Of a stretch of DNA of 43,623 nucleotides, positions 15,350-24,696 are shown in pieces. A program made the translations under genes and the position numbers. The notes beneath the pieces were generated by a model. The model ran no database searches, was not told the origin of the DNA, and saw nothing but the letters and a program-made list of their open reading frames with translations. The stretch's first letter is position 1, and each line of letters begins with the position of its first letter. Source of the stretch: an uncultured Acidimicrobiales bacterium (GTDB taxonomy: Bacteria; Actinomycetota; Acidimicrobiia; Acidimicrobiales; SHLQ01); NCBI GenBank assembly GCA_938002955.1, contig CALLAA010000186.1, positions 1 to 43,623 of the forward strand, in the 5' to 3' direction.

Positions 15350-16338
15350 GATGGGCTCACTTTCGGTACGACGGCCAGAAGGTCTACGCCGAGTAGTTCT
15401 TCAACTTCGGATGGGAAACGAAGCGTCGTGTCCGACGCACTCGTGAAGGCGAGCACGGCAGCGCTCATCGCAGCACCGAGCACACCGAAGAACACACCGC
15501 TGATCAGGAGATCCATGAGTCCGTTCTCCGGAACCTCGGGCAAGGCTGGCGCGTCAACGATCGCAAAGCCTTGGCGGGTGCTGCTCTCGGCTTGAGCGGT
15601 TGCGAGCCTGGCTTCTTCGCCCTTGGACACCGCAAGGCTGTAGCGAGCCTCCGCGTTCGTGATCTCCTCTTCGAGCGAACGCAACGCAATCTGCTCATCG
15701 ATTGGGCGGTCCGTCACGATGTTCGGTCCAGGGTTTGCCCGAACCCAATCGCCCAGGTTCTGGCGAGCCACGTCGGCGTCGGCTCGATATCCAACAATGA
15801 GTTCTTCGACAAATTGTTCGGCAGATCGGCTCTGCGCGAGGTCGGCGTCGATCTGCCATTGGATGAAGGTCTCAATCGTCGCCGCCGAGAGGTTGCGAGC
15901 AACGTCGGGTTGATCGGAGTACGCCGCGATCGTTACGAAGTTCTCACCACCGGGAACGGCTTCGATGGACGAACGAACCACCTCGTAGATCTCGGCGTCA
16001 GGCTGACCGGGGTAGCTCATCTTCGCCTTGGCCCCCGAGAGGTCCAGAACACTCTTTACAAAGCTCTCGGTCTCGAGCAGTCCGTAGAGCTCGGTGGTCG
16101 CCAAGTCCGATGGATAGCTGTAGCTGAACCCATCGACTCGGACTTCGGTGAGCGACGATAGGAACGAGCCGTTCTGCACGAAGACGACACCGCGCGAGCT
16201 GTACTGCTCAACGCCACTGGCCATGTAGATACCGAGGGCTCCAAAGAGCAACACGGGGAGGATGTAGAGAACCTTGTGGCGGAACAAGTTGTCCACCGCT
16301 CGGAGAACGAATCCCCGGAAGTTCATATTGCTAGTCAA
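15346..16338 (-). CDS. Wzz-family polysaccharide chain-length determinant
   Basis: A 330-residue polysaccharide co-polymerase. TM1 spans about residues 22-40 (VLYILPVLLFGALGIYMAS), followed by a periplasmic/extracellular domain with coiled-coil-prone helices (about 175-255) and TM2 at about 278-299 (LLISGVFFGVLGAAMSAAVLAF); a short cytoplasmic tail follows. This is the usual partner of the CpsD-like protein encoded just downstream. The start is unusual: TTG at 16338, supported by AGGAG 6 nt upstream and an 8-nt overlap with the preceding gene. An ATG four codons later lies too far from that Shine-Dalgarno. Confidence 0.87.
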   Translation of the reverse strand: MTSNMNFRGFVLRAVDNLFRHKVLYILPVLLFGALGIYMASGVEQYSSRGVVFVQNGSFLSSLTEVRVDGFSYSYPSDLATTELYGLLETESFVKSVLDLSGAKAKMSYPGQPDAEIYEVVRSSIEAVPGGENFVTIAAYSDQPDVARNLSAATIETFIQWQIDADLAQSRSAEQFVEELIVGYRADADVARQNLGDWVRANPGPNIVTDRPIDEQIALRSLEEEITNAEARYSLAVSKGEEARLATAQAESSTRQGFAIVDAPALPEVPENGLMDLLISGVFFGVLGAAMSAAVLAFTSASDTTLRFPSEVEELLGVDLLAVVPKVSPS

Positions 16339-17422
16339 GGCCTGCTCCTATGAGTGAGTAATCACGCTTTTCTGTGGTCGACTGGTCGATCTTTGGTACG
16401 AACTGGAACATACGATCGAGACGCTCACGCTTGAGCGCTCGGGCCTGCCGATAGGACGGCAGCTCCATCGTCGGGGTCATCCCCGCACTTCGAATCTGGC
16501 TAAACGCAAGGCTGAGCTCCTCGACCGTCTGTCTCCCGACACGTCCATCACTCAACGAGATTGCGTCGGACTCGACCGAGGACCGCTCGACCCGCGCCTC
16601 GGTGCGACGGAACTGATCGGCGAATGCCATCCAGGTCATCTGGCGAAGGATCGACGGAATGAAGACAGCGAAGTCATCGAAGTAGCGCTTCGACAGCCGT
16701 TGTGGCTCCTGAAGGAGGCGATACAGCCATTCGAAACCGATCGCGCCAATCCACTTCGGTGCTCGCTTGCGCTGCTCGGAGATGAAGTCGAGGGTGCCGC
16801 CGATGCCGATAGCGACGGGAACGCCAAGGCTTGCTGCGTGCGTTCGAATCCAACGCTCTTGCTTTGGGTGTCCGAGCGCGACGCACAAAATGTCGGGGTT
16901 GAATTCGCGGATCTGTTCGAGGTAGAGCGCGTCGGTCTCGCCGCGGGATCCAACCATGCACTCGATGCTCGAGATTTCGAGTCCAGGGTTTTCTTGCTGC
17001 AAGATACGAGCGGTGGCTTCGCCACTTCCGGCGAGTCCTCCGAACAACATGATGCGATGTCCGTGCTCGACGGCAACAGCGGCCAGCGATGGAACAAGAT
17101 CGGCGCCAGCGACCCGTTCGGGCAGCTTGACTCCAAGAACTGTCGATGCCCAAACGATCGGCATGCCGTCGGCCAACGCAAGGTCCGCTTCACGCAAAAT
17201 GGCGTGCACATCTTCGTGATGATGAGCGGTGACCAAGAAGTCGGCGTTGACGGTGACGACCTGGTGGGAACGTCCAGTTCGGCGACCGGTATCGATAAAC
17301 CCGTGGATTCTCTCGATCGCTGCGGTCATGTCGCATTGATGGATGGGGATGCCCATCTGCGAGCAGGCCACGCCCTCTCGATGATCGGGGTGTACTGGTT
17401 GGTGGGCAAATGCTGTGGTCAT
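16331..17422 (-). CDS. WecG/TagA/CpsF-family glycosyltransferase (GT26)
   Basis: A 363-residue protein. Residues about 22-255 are a GT26 domain with its usual signatures: VVTVNADFLVTAHH, LADGMPIVWAS, MLFGGLAGSGEATA and the conserved GHPKQERWI, followed by GIGGTLDFISEQRKRAPKW and EWLYRLLQEP. Such enzymes transfer N-acetylmannosamine(-uronate) or glucose-type residues to a lipid-linked acceptor at the membrane. The C-terminal extension (about 255-363), longer than in typical members, ends in a basic, polar tail I do not recognise. The ATG overlaps the stop of the upstream GT2 gene (ATGA). Confidence 0.92.
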   Translation of the reverse strand: MTTAFAHQPVHPDHREGVACSQMGIPIHQCDMTAAIERIHGFIDTGRRTGRSHQVVTVNADFLVTAHHHEDVHAILREADLALADGMPIVWASTVLGVKLPERVAGADLVPSLAAVAVEHGHRIMLFGGLAGSGEATARILQQENPGLEISSIECMVGSRGETDALYLEQIREFNPDILCVALGHPKQERWIRTHAASLGVPVAIGIGGTLDFISEQRKRAPKWIGAIGFEWLYRLLQEPQRLSKRYFDDFAVFIPSILRQMTWMAFADQFRRTEARVERSSVESDAISLSDGRVGRQTVEELSLAFSQIRSAGMTPTMELPSYRQARALKRERLDRMFQFVPKIDQSTTEKRDYSLIGAGLD

Positions 17423-18735
17423 GACACGAATCTCCGCGCGTTGTCGTGATGGTGTTGATCGTGAGTGGTCTGGTCGTTGAGGGTTTTGAGCTGGGCCGTT
17501 GCGTGGTTGCCGTCATGGTCGTCGTTGCGGCTGGTTCGAACCCAGTCGGTTGGGCCGTGTCGAAGCGTCCGGCCGAGAACGCCGATCTTCCACACGATGT
17601 TCAGCGGTGCCCGCAGCAGGCTGCGGTAGACGCTGAACGGCGCTCCGGCGAGCCGAAGCGACGCGAGGATGTGCAACGTCTGAAGCCCAATCGATCCGAG
17701 CCCGATTGCGGCGCCGATCGAACGGGTACGTCCAGTACCGGCGAGCGCAAACCCGGCCGCACCTGCGCCGGTGACCGCAGCGAGCGTGCCAAAGGGTGGC
17801 ATTGCAATGTCCAACGAGGCGTCGATATAGGCCCACCGTTTGCCGTGCCGCTTGCCATTGGCCGCGGCGAGCAGCCGAGGCAGGTAGGTCTTGGTGACCG
17901 ATCGTCGACCTGATTCCCACCGCTCATGTTGCGACGTTGCGGCATCGAGGGTGTTCGGCATCTCGCCGCGAACGACCGCTCTCGGGGCAAAGTCGACCGT
18001 CTCTCCAGCAAGGAGAAGGCGCAGACCCATGTCGAGGTCTTCGGTGAGGTGAGACGACCACGGGAAGGCTCGAGCAATTCGCTCGGAGAATGCCATGCCA
18101 TTGCCGTAGAGCGATGAGGAACCGCCAAGGCGGACGCGTCCAGCGGGACGCACGAGGTGACGAACCGCAAACGCCGCACTACGAAGGTCGACTTCGCCTC
18201 CGGCTCCTTCGCCGCGAACTGCGTAGTGTCCTTGCACGACCTCGGCGCCGTCGGCAAAGCATGCGTCGAAGGCACGAAGCATGTCGGGTTCGACCACGGT
18301 GTCGGCGTCCAAGATGATGAACGCATCGTGCGGTTCACCGGTGGGGAGCGCAGCCAGAAGCCACGTCAGTGCGGGCCCTTTGCCTGGGTTATCGGGCGCC
18401 CGCCGCCGGTGTACGTGCGCCCCTGCCTCGTCGGCAATCTCAGCGGTGCGATCAGTGCAGTTGTCGGCAACGACATGGATTTCATAGAGATGTGCCGGGT
18501 AGCGAAGTTCACGTGCCGCAGCGACGGTGTCTTTGATCAGCAGTTCTTCGTTGTGTGCAGGTATCAGGATCCTGAAGCGTGTCGATGGAGACCTGTCGCT
18601 CCATCCCTTCGCACGCTGATCGCGAAGCTCCCCGTGCGCGGCGATACCAATAACGGTCAGGTACGTGGAGTAGCACGCACCGACCGTTGTTGCAGCGCTC
18701 GAGAGCGCTATCGCCGTTCGAGGAACCAGACTCAC
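17419..18735 (-). CDS. Membrane-associated GT2 glycosyltransferase
   Basis: About 438 residues with an N-terminal hydrophobic helix, a GT-A catalytic domain and two or more C-terminal membrane helices (about 305-375), the layout of processive-type GT2 enzymes. Motifs seen: ILIPAHNEELLI, VVADNCTDRT, the metal-binding DADT (ILDADTVVEPD), the catalytic TEDLD, and QHERW, matching the QxxRW signature of cellulose/hyaluronan-synthase-like enzymes. The start is placed at GTG 18735 because its GTGA overlaps the upstream stop; GTG 18771 would add 12 residues and overlap the previous gene by 40 nt. The His/Asp-rich C-terminal tail (NDDHDGNH, HDQHHHD) is unusual and might bind metal. Confidence 0.9.
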   Translation of the reverse strand: MSLVPRTAIALSSAATTVGACYSTYLTVIGIAAHGELRDQRAKGWSDRSPSTRFRILIPAHNEELLIKDTVAAARELRYPAHLYEIHVVADNCTDRTAEIADEAGAHVHRRRAPDNPGKGPALTWLLAALPTGEPHDAFIILDADTVVEPDMLRAFDACFADGAEVVQGHYAVRGEGAGGEVDLRSAAFAVRHLVRPAGRVRLGGSSSLYGNGMAFSERIARAFPWSSHLTEDLDMGLRLLLAGETVDFAPRAVVRGEMPNTLDAATSQHERWESGRRSVTKTYLPRLLAAANGKRHGKRWAYIDASLDIAMPPFGTLAAVTGAGAAGFALAGTGRTRSIGAAIGLGSIGLQTLHILASLRLAGAPFSVYRSLLRAPLNIVWKIGVLGRTLRHGPTDWVRTSRNDDHDGNHATAQLKTLNDQTTHDQHHHDNARRFVS

Positions 18736-19868
18736 GACGGGACGACCGCCTGACGCATCTGTGCTGCCCACTCCCCTTCGGCCGCCTGATACTCGAGTCG
18801 ATCCGCAATGGTCCGAGCGTAGAAGGAGACCTCAGCGCGTTCTTCGACGAGACGACGTCCGGCCTTGCCCATCTCGTGGCGGCGAGACGCATCTGCGAGC
18901 AGCTCGGTGATTGCTTCGCGCATGGCTCGCACGTTGCCAGGTCCAACGTATTTGCCGGTCTCGCCGGCAACGACAACATCGATCTGGCCCATCGTTGCTG
19001 TGCAGATCACCGGTAGCTCCATTGCCATTGCCTCCAAGATGGTCGTGATCCCGGCTTGGAAGTCGACCGGCTGCAGTGGAACGACGCAGAGGTCGGCTCG
19101 GTCGTACAAGTCTCGGAGCTCGTACTGGGAGAGCTTTGTGATGGTGACATTGTCGGGGATGTCGGTATCGCGGGCGTTGTCCTCACGCTTCGACCACGGA
19201 CTTGCGCTGGCGACGACAACGTCGACGTCGAGTCCAACAACGGCATCGATGAGGGTCGGGTAGTCGCGAAACTCACGTCCGGCTGTTACCAACAGCGGAC
19301 GGTGCTGCGTTGCTGGCCGATCGCGGTTCTGCTTCTCGAAGAAGTTCGTGTCGACCATAAAGTCGATCTGGGTGACTTTTTGTCCCGGCCGATGGAAGAG
19401 GTCGTGGGCGGCCCGCAACTGACTGGTCGAGTAGACCAAGAGTTCGTTTACCCCACGCGTCAACCCGAGTAACCGGATGACCGCACGCTTCTTTCGAGCG
19501 GAAATACGGTGCGCGATCATCACGTGACGGACGTGATGTCGAGACGCGAACTGCAAGAAGAACGCGAACGGAAGTCCGACCTGTTCGCCGTCGGTCAACA
19601 CAACGTCGTAGCTCTTGTGGTTGCGAAACAGATACCACGCCATTGCGACATCGGGCCCGAACACGGCGGCCAACAGCTTGCCAACAGCGTCTGTCGCGGC
19701 GCTGACTACGCGACGGTCAAGTAGTTCGGCATTGGCCGCATCAGCAATTGCGACGTAGTCGGCGCGAGGCCGCTGCCCGCTTTCGTACTCCTCGTCGTAG
19801 CTCTGCGGGACGTTGCCCGAGACCGTAACGACCCTCCGGCGCCTTGCACCCTGGTCCAAGTTGTTCAT
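18732..19868 (-). CDS. GT4-family glycosyltransferase
   Basis: A 378-residue GT-B fold enzyme. The C-terminal donor domain shows LLVTAGREFRDYPTLIDAV, YDRADLCVVPL and the retaining-GT4 segment QAGITTILEAMAMELPVICT, with the Glu near residue 285 matching the GT4 EX7E region. The start is ATG 19868: a GGGAG box lies about 8 nt upstream and ATGA overlaps the galE stop. A longer reading to 19952 would run through galE and is rejected. It probably adds one sugar to the undecaprenyl-linked repeat unit. Confidence 0.9.
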   Translation of the reverse strand: MNNLDQGARRRRVVTVSGNVPQSYDEEYESGQRPRADYVAIADAANAELLDRRVVSAATDAVGKLLAAVFGPDVAMAWYLFRNHKSYDVVLTDGEQVGLPFAFFLQFASRHHVRHVMIAHRISARKKRAVIRLLGLTRGVNELLVYSTSQLRAAHDLFHRPGQKVTQIDFMVDTNFFEKQNRDRPATQHRPLLVTAGREFRDYPTLIDAVVGLDVDVVVASASPWSKREDNARDTDIPDNVTITKLSQYELRDLYDRADLCVVPLQPVDFQAGITTILEAMAMELPVICTATMGQIDVVVAGETGKYVGPGNVRAMREAITELLADASRRHEMGKAGRRLVEERAEVSFYARTIADRLEYQAAEGEWAAQMRQAVVPS

Positions 19869-20881
19869 GACATGCTCCCGCGTCGTGAACTGGCGACGGT
19901 GAATCGCCAGTGATCTGCACACATCTCTTCGAGTGTGCGCTCTGCCTTCCAACCGATTTCTTCTGCTGCTCGTTGTGGGTCTGCGTAGACCTCAACCGCA
20001 TCGCCATCCCGCCGTGGATGGACCTGATACGGAATGTCGTGCGATGTCGCTGCTCGACACGCTCCAATGATCTCGAGAACCGATCGGCCAACCCCCGTGC
20101 CGAGGTTCAGCGCCGAGAATCCAGAGCGCGTTTCGAGCGCTTCAAGCGCACGTACATGGCCGCGAGCAATGTCGACCACGTGAACGTAATCCCGGATGCA
20201 TGTTCCATCTGGGGTGTCATAGTCATCACCAAATACGGTGAATTCAGGCAGTTCCCCTGTCGCAACTTTCATGAGGAACGGCATCAAATTGTTCGGAATT
20301 CCGCCAACTTCCTCACCTAAAAGACCGCTCTCATGAGCACCAATAGGGTTGAAGTAGCGCAACGACATGATCGACAGCTCTGGTTGACTCACGCACAAAT
20401 CAGCCAGCAGCTGCTCAATAGCCCGCTTCGTGAAGCCGTATGGAGTTGTCGGTACGAGCGGAGAGTGCTCAGTAATCGGCAGGTGTGTTGGGTTTCCATA
20501 CACCGTGCACGACGAAGAAAAGACGATTTGCTGCACGCCAAAGGTCTGCGCTGCCTGCAGGATCGGCACCGTAGTTCCGATGTTGCGGTCGAAGTAGAGC
20601 AGCGGTTCGCGCACCGACTCGCCAACGAACTTGCGTCCGGCGAGATGGACAATGGCATCGAAATGGCCGGTCGCGAGGAGAACGTTTACCGCCGATGCGT
20701 CGCGCAGGTCGAGGTCATGAATTTCGATCGGCTGGCCGGTGATGCGCGCAATGTCCGCGTCAATACCGCGCCGGCCTTCGGAGAAGTCGTCCACTCCGGT
20801 CACATGATGACCAGCGTGCAGTAACTCAACCGCTGTATGGCTGCCGATGTATCCCGCCGCCCCAGTGACGAGGACCCTCAT
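19865..20881 (-). CDS. galE: UDP-glucose 4-epimerase
   Basis: A 338-residue extended SDR, the canonical GalE length. It shows the N-terminal MRVLVTGAAGYIGSH NAD-binding motif, HLAGRKFVGESV, SSSCTVYG with the catalytic serine region, YGFTKRAIE with the Tyr/Lys pair, and RYFNPIGAHESG. It interconverts UDP-glucose and UDP-galactose (possibly the N-acetyl forms). ATG 20881 is set by the strong GGGAGGAGCG Shine-Dalgarno; longer upstream reading has no support. It is the first gene of the eight-gene polysaccharide operon (galE to polymerase), whose joints are nearly all 4-8 nt overlaps. Confidence 0.96.
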   Translation of the reverse strand: MRVLVTGAAGYIGSHTAVELLHAGHHVTGVDDFSEGRRGIDADIARITGQPIEIHDLDLRDASAVNVLLATGHFDAIVHLAGRKFVGESVREPLLYFDRNIGTTVPILQAAQTFGVQQIVFSSSCTVYGNPTHLPITEHSPLVPTTPYGFTKRAIEQLLADLCVSQPELSIMSLRYFNPIGAHESGLLGEEVGGIPNNLMPFLMKVATGELPEFTVFGDDYDTPDGTCIRDYVHVVDIARGHVRALEALETRSGFSALNLGTGVGRSVLEIIGACRAATSHDIPYQVHPRRDGDAVEVYADPQRAAEEIGWKAERTLEEMCADHWRFTVASSRRGSMS

Positions 20882-21193
20882 CGCTCCTCCCAAGGGAGGT
20901 CGATCAAGCCCCTTGAAAAAAGGACACGACGATTCGTCGATTCTGTTGTTCCCACTCTTTTTCCCGCTCCCGCTCCTGTGCAACGAAGGTGCACGGATCG
21001 AGGAGGGTACGAACTGACCCCACCACTTACCGCCACGCCTTCGCCGTCAGTAATTGGGAACATAGCACGATGCGTCGATCTTGCGCAATCGGGAACCCCG
21101 CTGGGTGTCATTATTTGTCCAGGTTGATATCAGCGCCTCATGTTGACTGCGCTGTGTGGGCAAACCGATCTCGTCTATCCCTACAATGGGCCC
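20882..21193. other. 312-bp divergent intergenic region between galE and the GH9 gene
   Basis: No gene is visible here on either strand. It must hold promoters for both the galE operon and the GH9-flippase pair. Symmetric elements seen are CGACGA-T-TCGTCG (20927-20939), GTGCA-N7-TGCAC (20978-20994), TTGCGCAA (21081-21088) and the galE leader hairpin. Any could be an operator, but none matches a family I can name. GGGCAAACC at 21158-21166 recalls the c-di-GMP-I riboswitch but lacks the rest of that consensus. Confidence 0.5.
20886..20899 (-). promoter_or_regulatory. Short hairpin over the galE ribosome binding site
   Basis: On the minus strand CCTCCC is followed after TT by GGGAGG, the Shine-Dalgarno of galE. 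The arms are exact complements, so the leader could fold back and mask the ribosome site (5 bp with a 4-nt loop once steric limits are applied). Such a switch is suggested by sequence alone. Confidence 0.4.
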
Positions 21194-23176
21194 ATGAACC
21201 TGGCGGGCGGGAAACCACGAGGGACACTGCGGTGGCCGCGATCGTTGATTTGTCTATGCGCAATGGCGCTCCTCGCCTCGTCGTGTGGCGGATCGACTCG
21301 AACATCGACCGAGCCACTCGACGAAATTTCGGTGACGACATCGACCACGGTGGACGCCGATCCAACCGAAGATGACGCCCAAGACACGCCCACAACTGTG
21401 GCGACAAACACACCTCCAGAACCTGGCTCCATCGCCTCAGATGTCATCTTCATCGACCAATTTGGTTATCGACCCAGCGACCCGAAGGTCGCCATACTCG
21501 TCGATCCCCAGGTCGGATTTAACGCAGACGTTACGTTTGTCCCCGGCGAAATCATCGAAGTACGGCGAGCAGAGGATGATTCGGTCGTCTATAGCGGTGC
21601 TGCAGAAGTGTGGGCCGATGGGACGGTTCACGAGCAGTCCGGCGACCGCGGGTGGCTTTTCGACTTCTCCGACGTCGATGAAGAAGGCACCTACTACGTG
21701 GTCGATACGTCCTCGGGCGAAGCAACCGGGTATTTCGATATTGGCGATGATGTCTACGACGACGTGCTCCGGGCCGCGTTGCGGGTGTTCTGGTTTAATC
21801 GAGGGAATGTCGAGCATCCAGAAGAACTCGGCGGACCATGGAACGATCTCGCTGCCTACGCCGGCACCCGTCAGGACTCAGAGGCCAGGTCGGTAAACGA
21901 CAAAGACAACGCCGACACGGCGCTCGACCTGAGCGGAGGTTGGTTCGATGCCGGCGACACCAACAAATACGTGTCGTTCGCCAGCGAAGCCGTGCACCTG
22001 CTGCTCGCCGCATACCAATCACAACCACAGCTATTTACCGACGACTTCTCGATCCCCGAGTCCGGAAACGGGATCCCCGACATCATCGACGAAGTCCGTT
22101 GGGAGATCGACTGGTTGGAGAAGATGCAGCTCGACGACGGAGGCGTGATCACCAAGGTCGGGGTCATCGACTGGAGCGCTCGAACAGTCCCGAGCGACAA
22201 CAGCGGATTTCGTTACTACGTGCCGCCATGTTCTTCGGCGGCAATTTCAGCCTCGGCGATGTTTGCTCACGCAGCGCTCGTGTTCGCTGAAATCCCAGAA
22301 CTCGAACAGGACGCTCGACGGATTCGAGAACGGGCCGAGGCTGCGTGGGACTGGTATCACGAAAGCCCGAAGCGAGATAACTGCGACTCGGGCGAGGTAA
22401 AGGCCGGCGATGCGGACATGAGCGTCGAGGCCCAAGCCGCCGCGGAGGTCGTGGCCGCCATCTATCTCGGTGCCCTGACCGGCGAAGAAGAGTACGACGA
22501 GGTGATTCGCGAACGATTCGACTCAACCTCACCGTTCCTGCACGACAGCTTCAACAGCTACTCACCGCACCACGGAGATGCCCTGCTGTTCTACGCCTCA
22601 CTACCGACAGCGGATCGAGCCACCGTTCGGGCAATCGAAAGCCGGATCGTCGACCTCAGGAACAACTCGGCACTGTACGGCGTCGATGTCGATGCCGATC
22701 TTTACCGGGCGTACATGCCCGACGGCTCGTACCACTGGGGCAGCAACAAGGTGAAAGCAACGATCGGATACTCGAACCTCGCCGTGAACAACGTCCCCGA
22801 CGGACGAGAGCGAGCACTTGGACATCTGCACTACTTCCACGGCGTCAACCCATTCGGCACCGTCTACCTGTCCAACATGGAAGACCTCGGGGCGGAACGC
22901 TCCGTCGAACGTCTGATGCACTTCTGGTTCGGACAGGGCTCGGTCTACGACGTGGACCATGGTTCGACCATCGGGGTCGCACCCGGCTACGTGGTCGGGG
23001 GCCCGAACCGCGACTACAGCGGCGCGGCAGCACCGCCCGCTGGGCAACCTCCGCAGAAGAGCTACCGCGACTGGCATGATTCGCTCGAGCCGGTCTGGGA
23101 GATCACCGAGCCAGCCATCTACTACCAGGCCTCCTATGTCCGGCTACTCACCGAAGTCATGGGTGCCGACGGATGA
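21194..23176 (+). CDS. Glycoside hydrolase family 9 lipoprotein (endoglucanase-type)
   Basis: A 660-residue protein. The start is ATG 21194, giving a lipoprotein signal (RWPRSLICLCAMALLASSC, with the probable lipidated Cys near residue 31) and a Ser/Thr/Pro-rich linker to about residue 75. An N-terminal Ig-like CelD_N domain (about 78-175) precedes the GH9 catalytic domain. GH9 signatures are clear: GGWFDAGDTNKYV (Asp252 and Asp255, base region), HYFHGVNPFGTVYLSN, PGYVVGGPN and the catalytic-acid region WEITEPAIYYQ (Glu639). GH9 enzymes invert beta-1,4-glucans. Its overlap with the flippase gene (ATGA) and its place in the cluster suggest it trims or releases the locus's own polysaccharide, which may contain beta-1,4-glucosyl links. 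Confidence 0.92.
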   Translation: MNLAGGKPRGTLRWPRSLICLCAMALLASSCGGSTRTSTEPLDEISVTTSTTVDADPTEDDAQDTPTTVATNTPPEPGSIASDVIFIDQFGYRPSDPKVAILVDPQVGFNADVTFVPGEIIEVRRAEDDSVVYSGAAEVWADGTVHEQSGDRGWLFDFSDVDEEGTYYVVDTSSGEATGYFDIGDDVYDDVLRAALRVFWFNRGNVEHPEELGGPWNDLAAYAGTRQDSEARSVNDKDNADTALDLSGGWFDAGDTNKYVSFASEAVHLLLAAYQSQPQLFTDDFSIPESGNGIPDIIDEVRWEIDWLEKMQLDDGGVITKVGVIDWSARTVPSDNSGFRYYVPPCSSAAISASAMFAHAALVFAEIPELEQDARRIRERAEAAWDWYHESPKRDNCDSGEVKAGDADMSVEAQAAAEVVAAIYLGALTGEEEYDEVIRERFDSTSPFLHDSFNSYSPHHGDALLFYASLPTADRATVRAIESRIVDLRNNSALYGVDVDADLYRAYMPDGSYHWGSNKVKATIGYSNLAVNNVPDGRERALGHLHYFHGVNPFGTVYLSNMEDLGAERSVERLMHFWFGQGSVYDVDHGSTIGVAPGYVVGGPNRDYSGAAAPPAGQPPQKSYRDWHDSLEPVWEITEPAIYYQASYVRLLTEVMGADG

Positions 23177-24696
23177 CCGCCAGTCCGACCAATGACGTCG
23201 TAGAGGGCCAACGCAACACGCTCGCTCGAAACTTCAGCGTGATGATGGGCAGCCAAGTCACGACCTTCATCATCTCGATGGCCGCGACCGTCGTAATCCC
23301 GCGATACCTCGGTGCCGAGGTGATCGGCCGTTTCCAGCTCGCCCTGGCCATCTGGGCCATCGGGCAAGCGGTCATTGGGTTCGGTATGGACCTCGCGATT
23401 ACAAAGGCCGTTGCCCGCGACCACGGTCTCGTCGGCCACCTCTGGGCTACCGGCATCGTCGCACGGTGCCTGATTGCGGTGCCGGTGACCATCGTGTTGT
23501 TCGCCTACGCGCTGGCGATCGACTACAACGATGAAGTCCTCTTCCTGCTGGTGATACTCACCGCCAACGCCATCGTCGTCGCCGCAGCGGAAGTTTCACA
23601 TGACATCCTCATGGGACTTGAGCGGATGGGCCCCGCATCTGCGGCGGCCGTTGCGTCACGGATCATCGCCGTTGGCGGCGCGGTTTGCCTTCTTCTTCTC
23701 GGGTTTGACGTATACGCGGTTGCGATGATGATGGTCGTTGGATCGGTCGCAAGCTTGGCAGTCCTCGGCGTTGCGCTTCGTCGAGCCTGGGCCACGATCG
23801 ACAGCGACATCGGCCTTTCCGTCACGCGAGCAGGCATCGTCTCGTTGCTCAAAGACAGCCATCCGTACTTCTGGGTGTTCTTCTTCATGATCGTGTATCA
23901 GCAGGTCGACATTGTCGTCATTTCCCTGGTGGTCGAGGACGACGCCGTTCTCGGTTGGTACAGCGTCTACGACCGGCTTGCGAACATGTTGATGTTCTTG
24001 CCGTCGGTCTTTATGTCGGTCGTCTTCCCGACCCTCTCCCGCTTGTACGGCGATATCAACGACGAGGACCGGGCAGCACACGGGTTGCTGACACAGCGAA
24101 CCTTCAAGCTGATGCTGTTGTTGAGCGTCCCGGCAGGATTTGGGCTTTCGGTTATCTCGCGGCCGCTCATCGAGCTCGTATTCGGCATGGAGTTCTCGAA
24201 CGCATCACCGATCGTGGCGATCGGCGGGGTCGTCATCTCGCTCACCTATCTGAACACCATCTTCGGCATGTTCTTGATCTCGATGGACAAGGAGCGATCG
24301 CTGTCGATCTTCATCGGTATCGGCGCGGTGTTGACGATCCCCCTCGACATCCTCCTCGTGCCGTTCTTCCAGGCACAACTCGACAACGGCGCCATCGGAG
24401 GCGTGGTTGCCTACGCGATCACCGAGTCGGTCATCCTCATGGGTGTGTTGTACCTGATGCCGCGCGGAGCGCTCGGCCCAGGGGCGTTGTCGTACGCCCT
24501 CCGAGTCGTCGCCGCCGGAGCGATCATGGCCGCAGCCATCTATCCGCTTCGCGAGCTGTTCTTGGTGGTTCCAATCGTTGCTGGAGCCATCGTGTTTGTC
24601 CTCGCTGTCGCTGCGCTTCGAGTCACGACGAGCGAGGATCGCGATATTGTCCGGTCCGCTGTTCCGGAACGATTCTTACCATCGTCGATGCGATAG
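23173..24696 (+). CDS. Wzx-type polysaccharide flippase (MOP superfamily)
   Basis: A 507-residue polytopic membrane protein with about 14 hydrophobic helices and the N-terminal RNFSVMMGSQVTTFIISMAATVVIPRYLG, typical of polysaccharide-specific MOP/MATE exporters. It would flip the undecaprenyl-linked repeat unit to the outer face for the polymerase. The ATG overlaps the GH9 stop (ATGA), so trimming and export are translationally linked. The stop codon lies within the first copy of the 17-bp repeat at 24692. Confidence 0.92.
   Translation: MTASPTNDVVEGQRNTLARNFSVMMGSQVTTFIISMAATVVIPRYLGAEVIGRFQLALAIWAIGQAVIGFGMDLAITKAVARDHGLVGHLWATGIVARCLIAVPVTIVLFAYALAIDYNDEVLFLLVILTANAIVVAAAEVSHDILMGLERMGPASAAAVASRIIAVGGAVCLLLLGFDVYAVAMMMVVGSVASLAVLGVALRRAWATIDSDIGLSVTRAGIVSLLKDSHPYFWVFFFMIVYQQVDIVVISLVVEDDAVLGWYSVYDRLANMLMFLPSVFMSVVFPTLSRLYGDINDEDRAAHGLLTQRTFKLMLLLSVPAGFGLSVISRPLIELVFGMEFSNASPIVAIGGVVISLTYLNTIFGMFLISMDKERSLSIFIGIGAVLTIPLDILLVPFFQAQLDNGAIGGVVAYAITESVILMGVLYLMPRGALGPGALSYALRVVAAGAIMAAAIYPLRELFLVVPIVAGAIVFVLAVAALRVTTSEDRDIVRSAVPERFLPSSMR

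Noticed and set aside
20882-20983. N-terminal extension of GalE to 20983
   Set aside because: The strong Shine-Dalgarno and the canonical GalE N-terminus both set the start at 20881.
21158-21166. c-di-GMP-I riboswitch (GGGCAAACC)
   Set aside because: The remaining conserved parts of the aptamer (tetraloop-receptor and ACGCAAAGC-like segments) are not found nearby.
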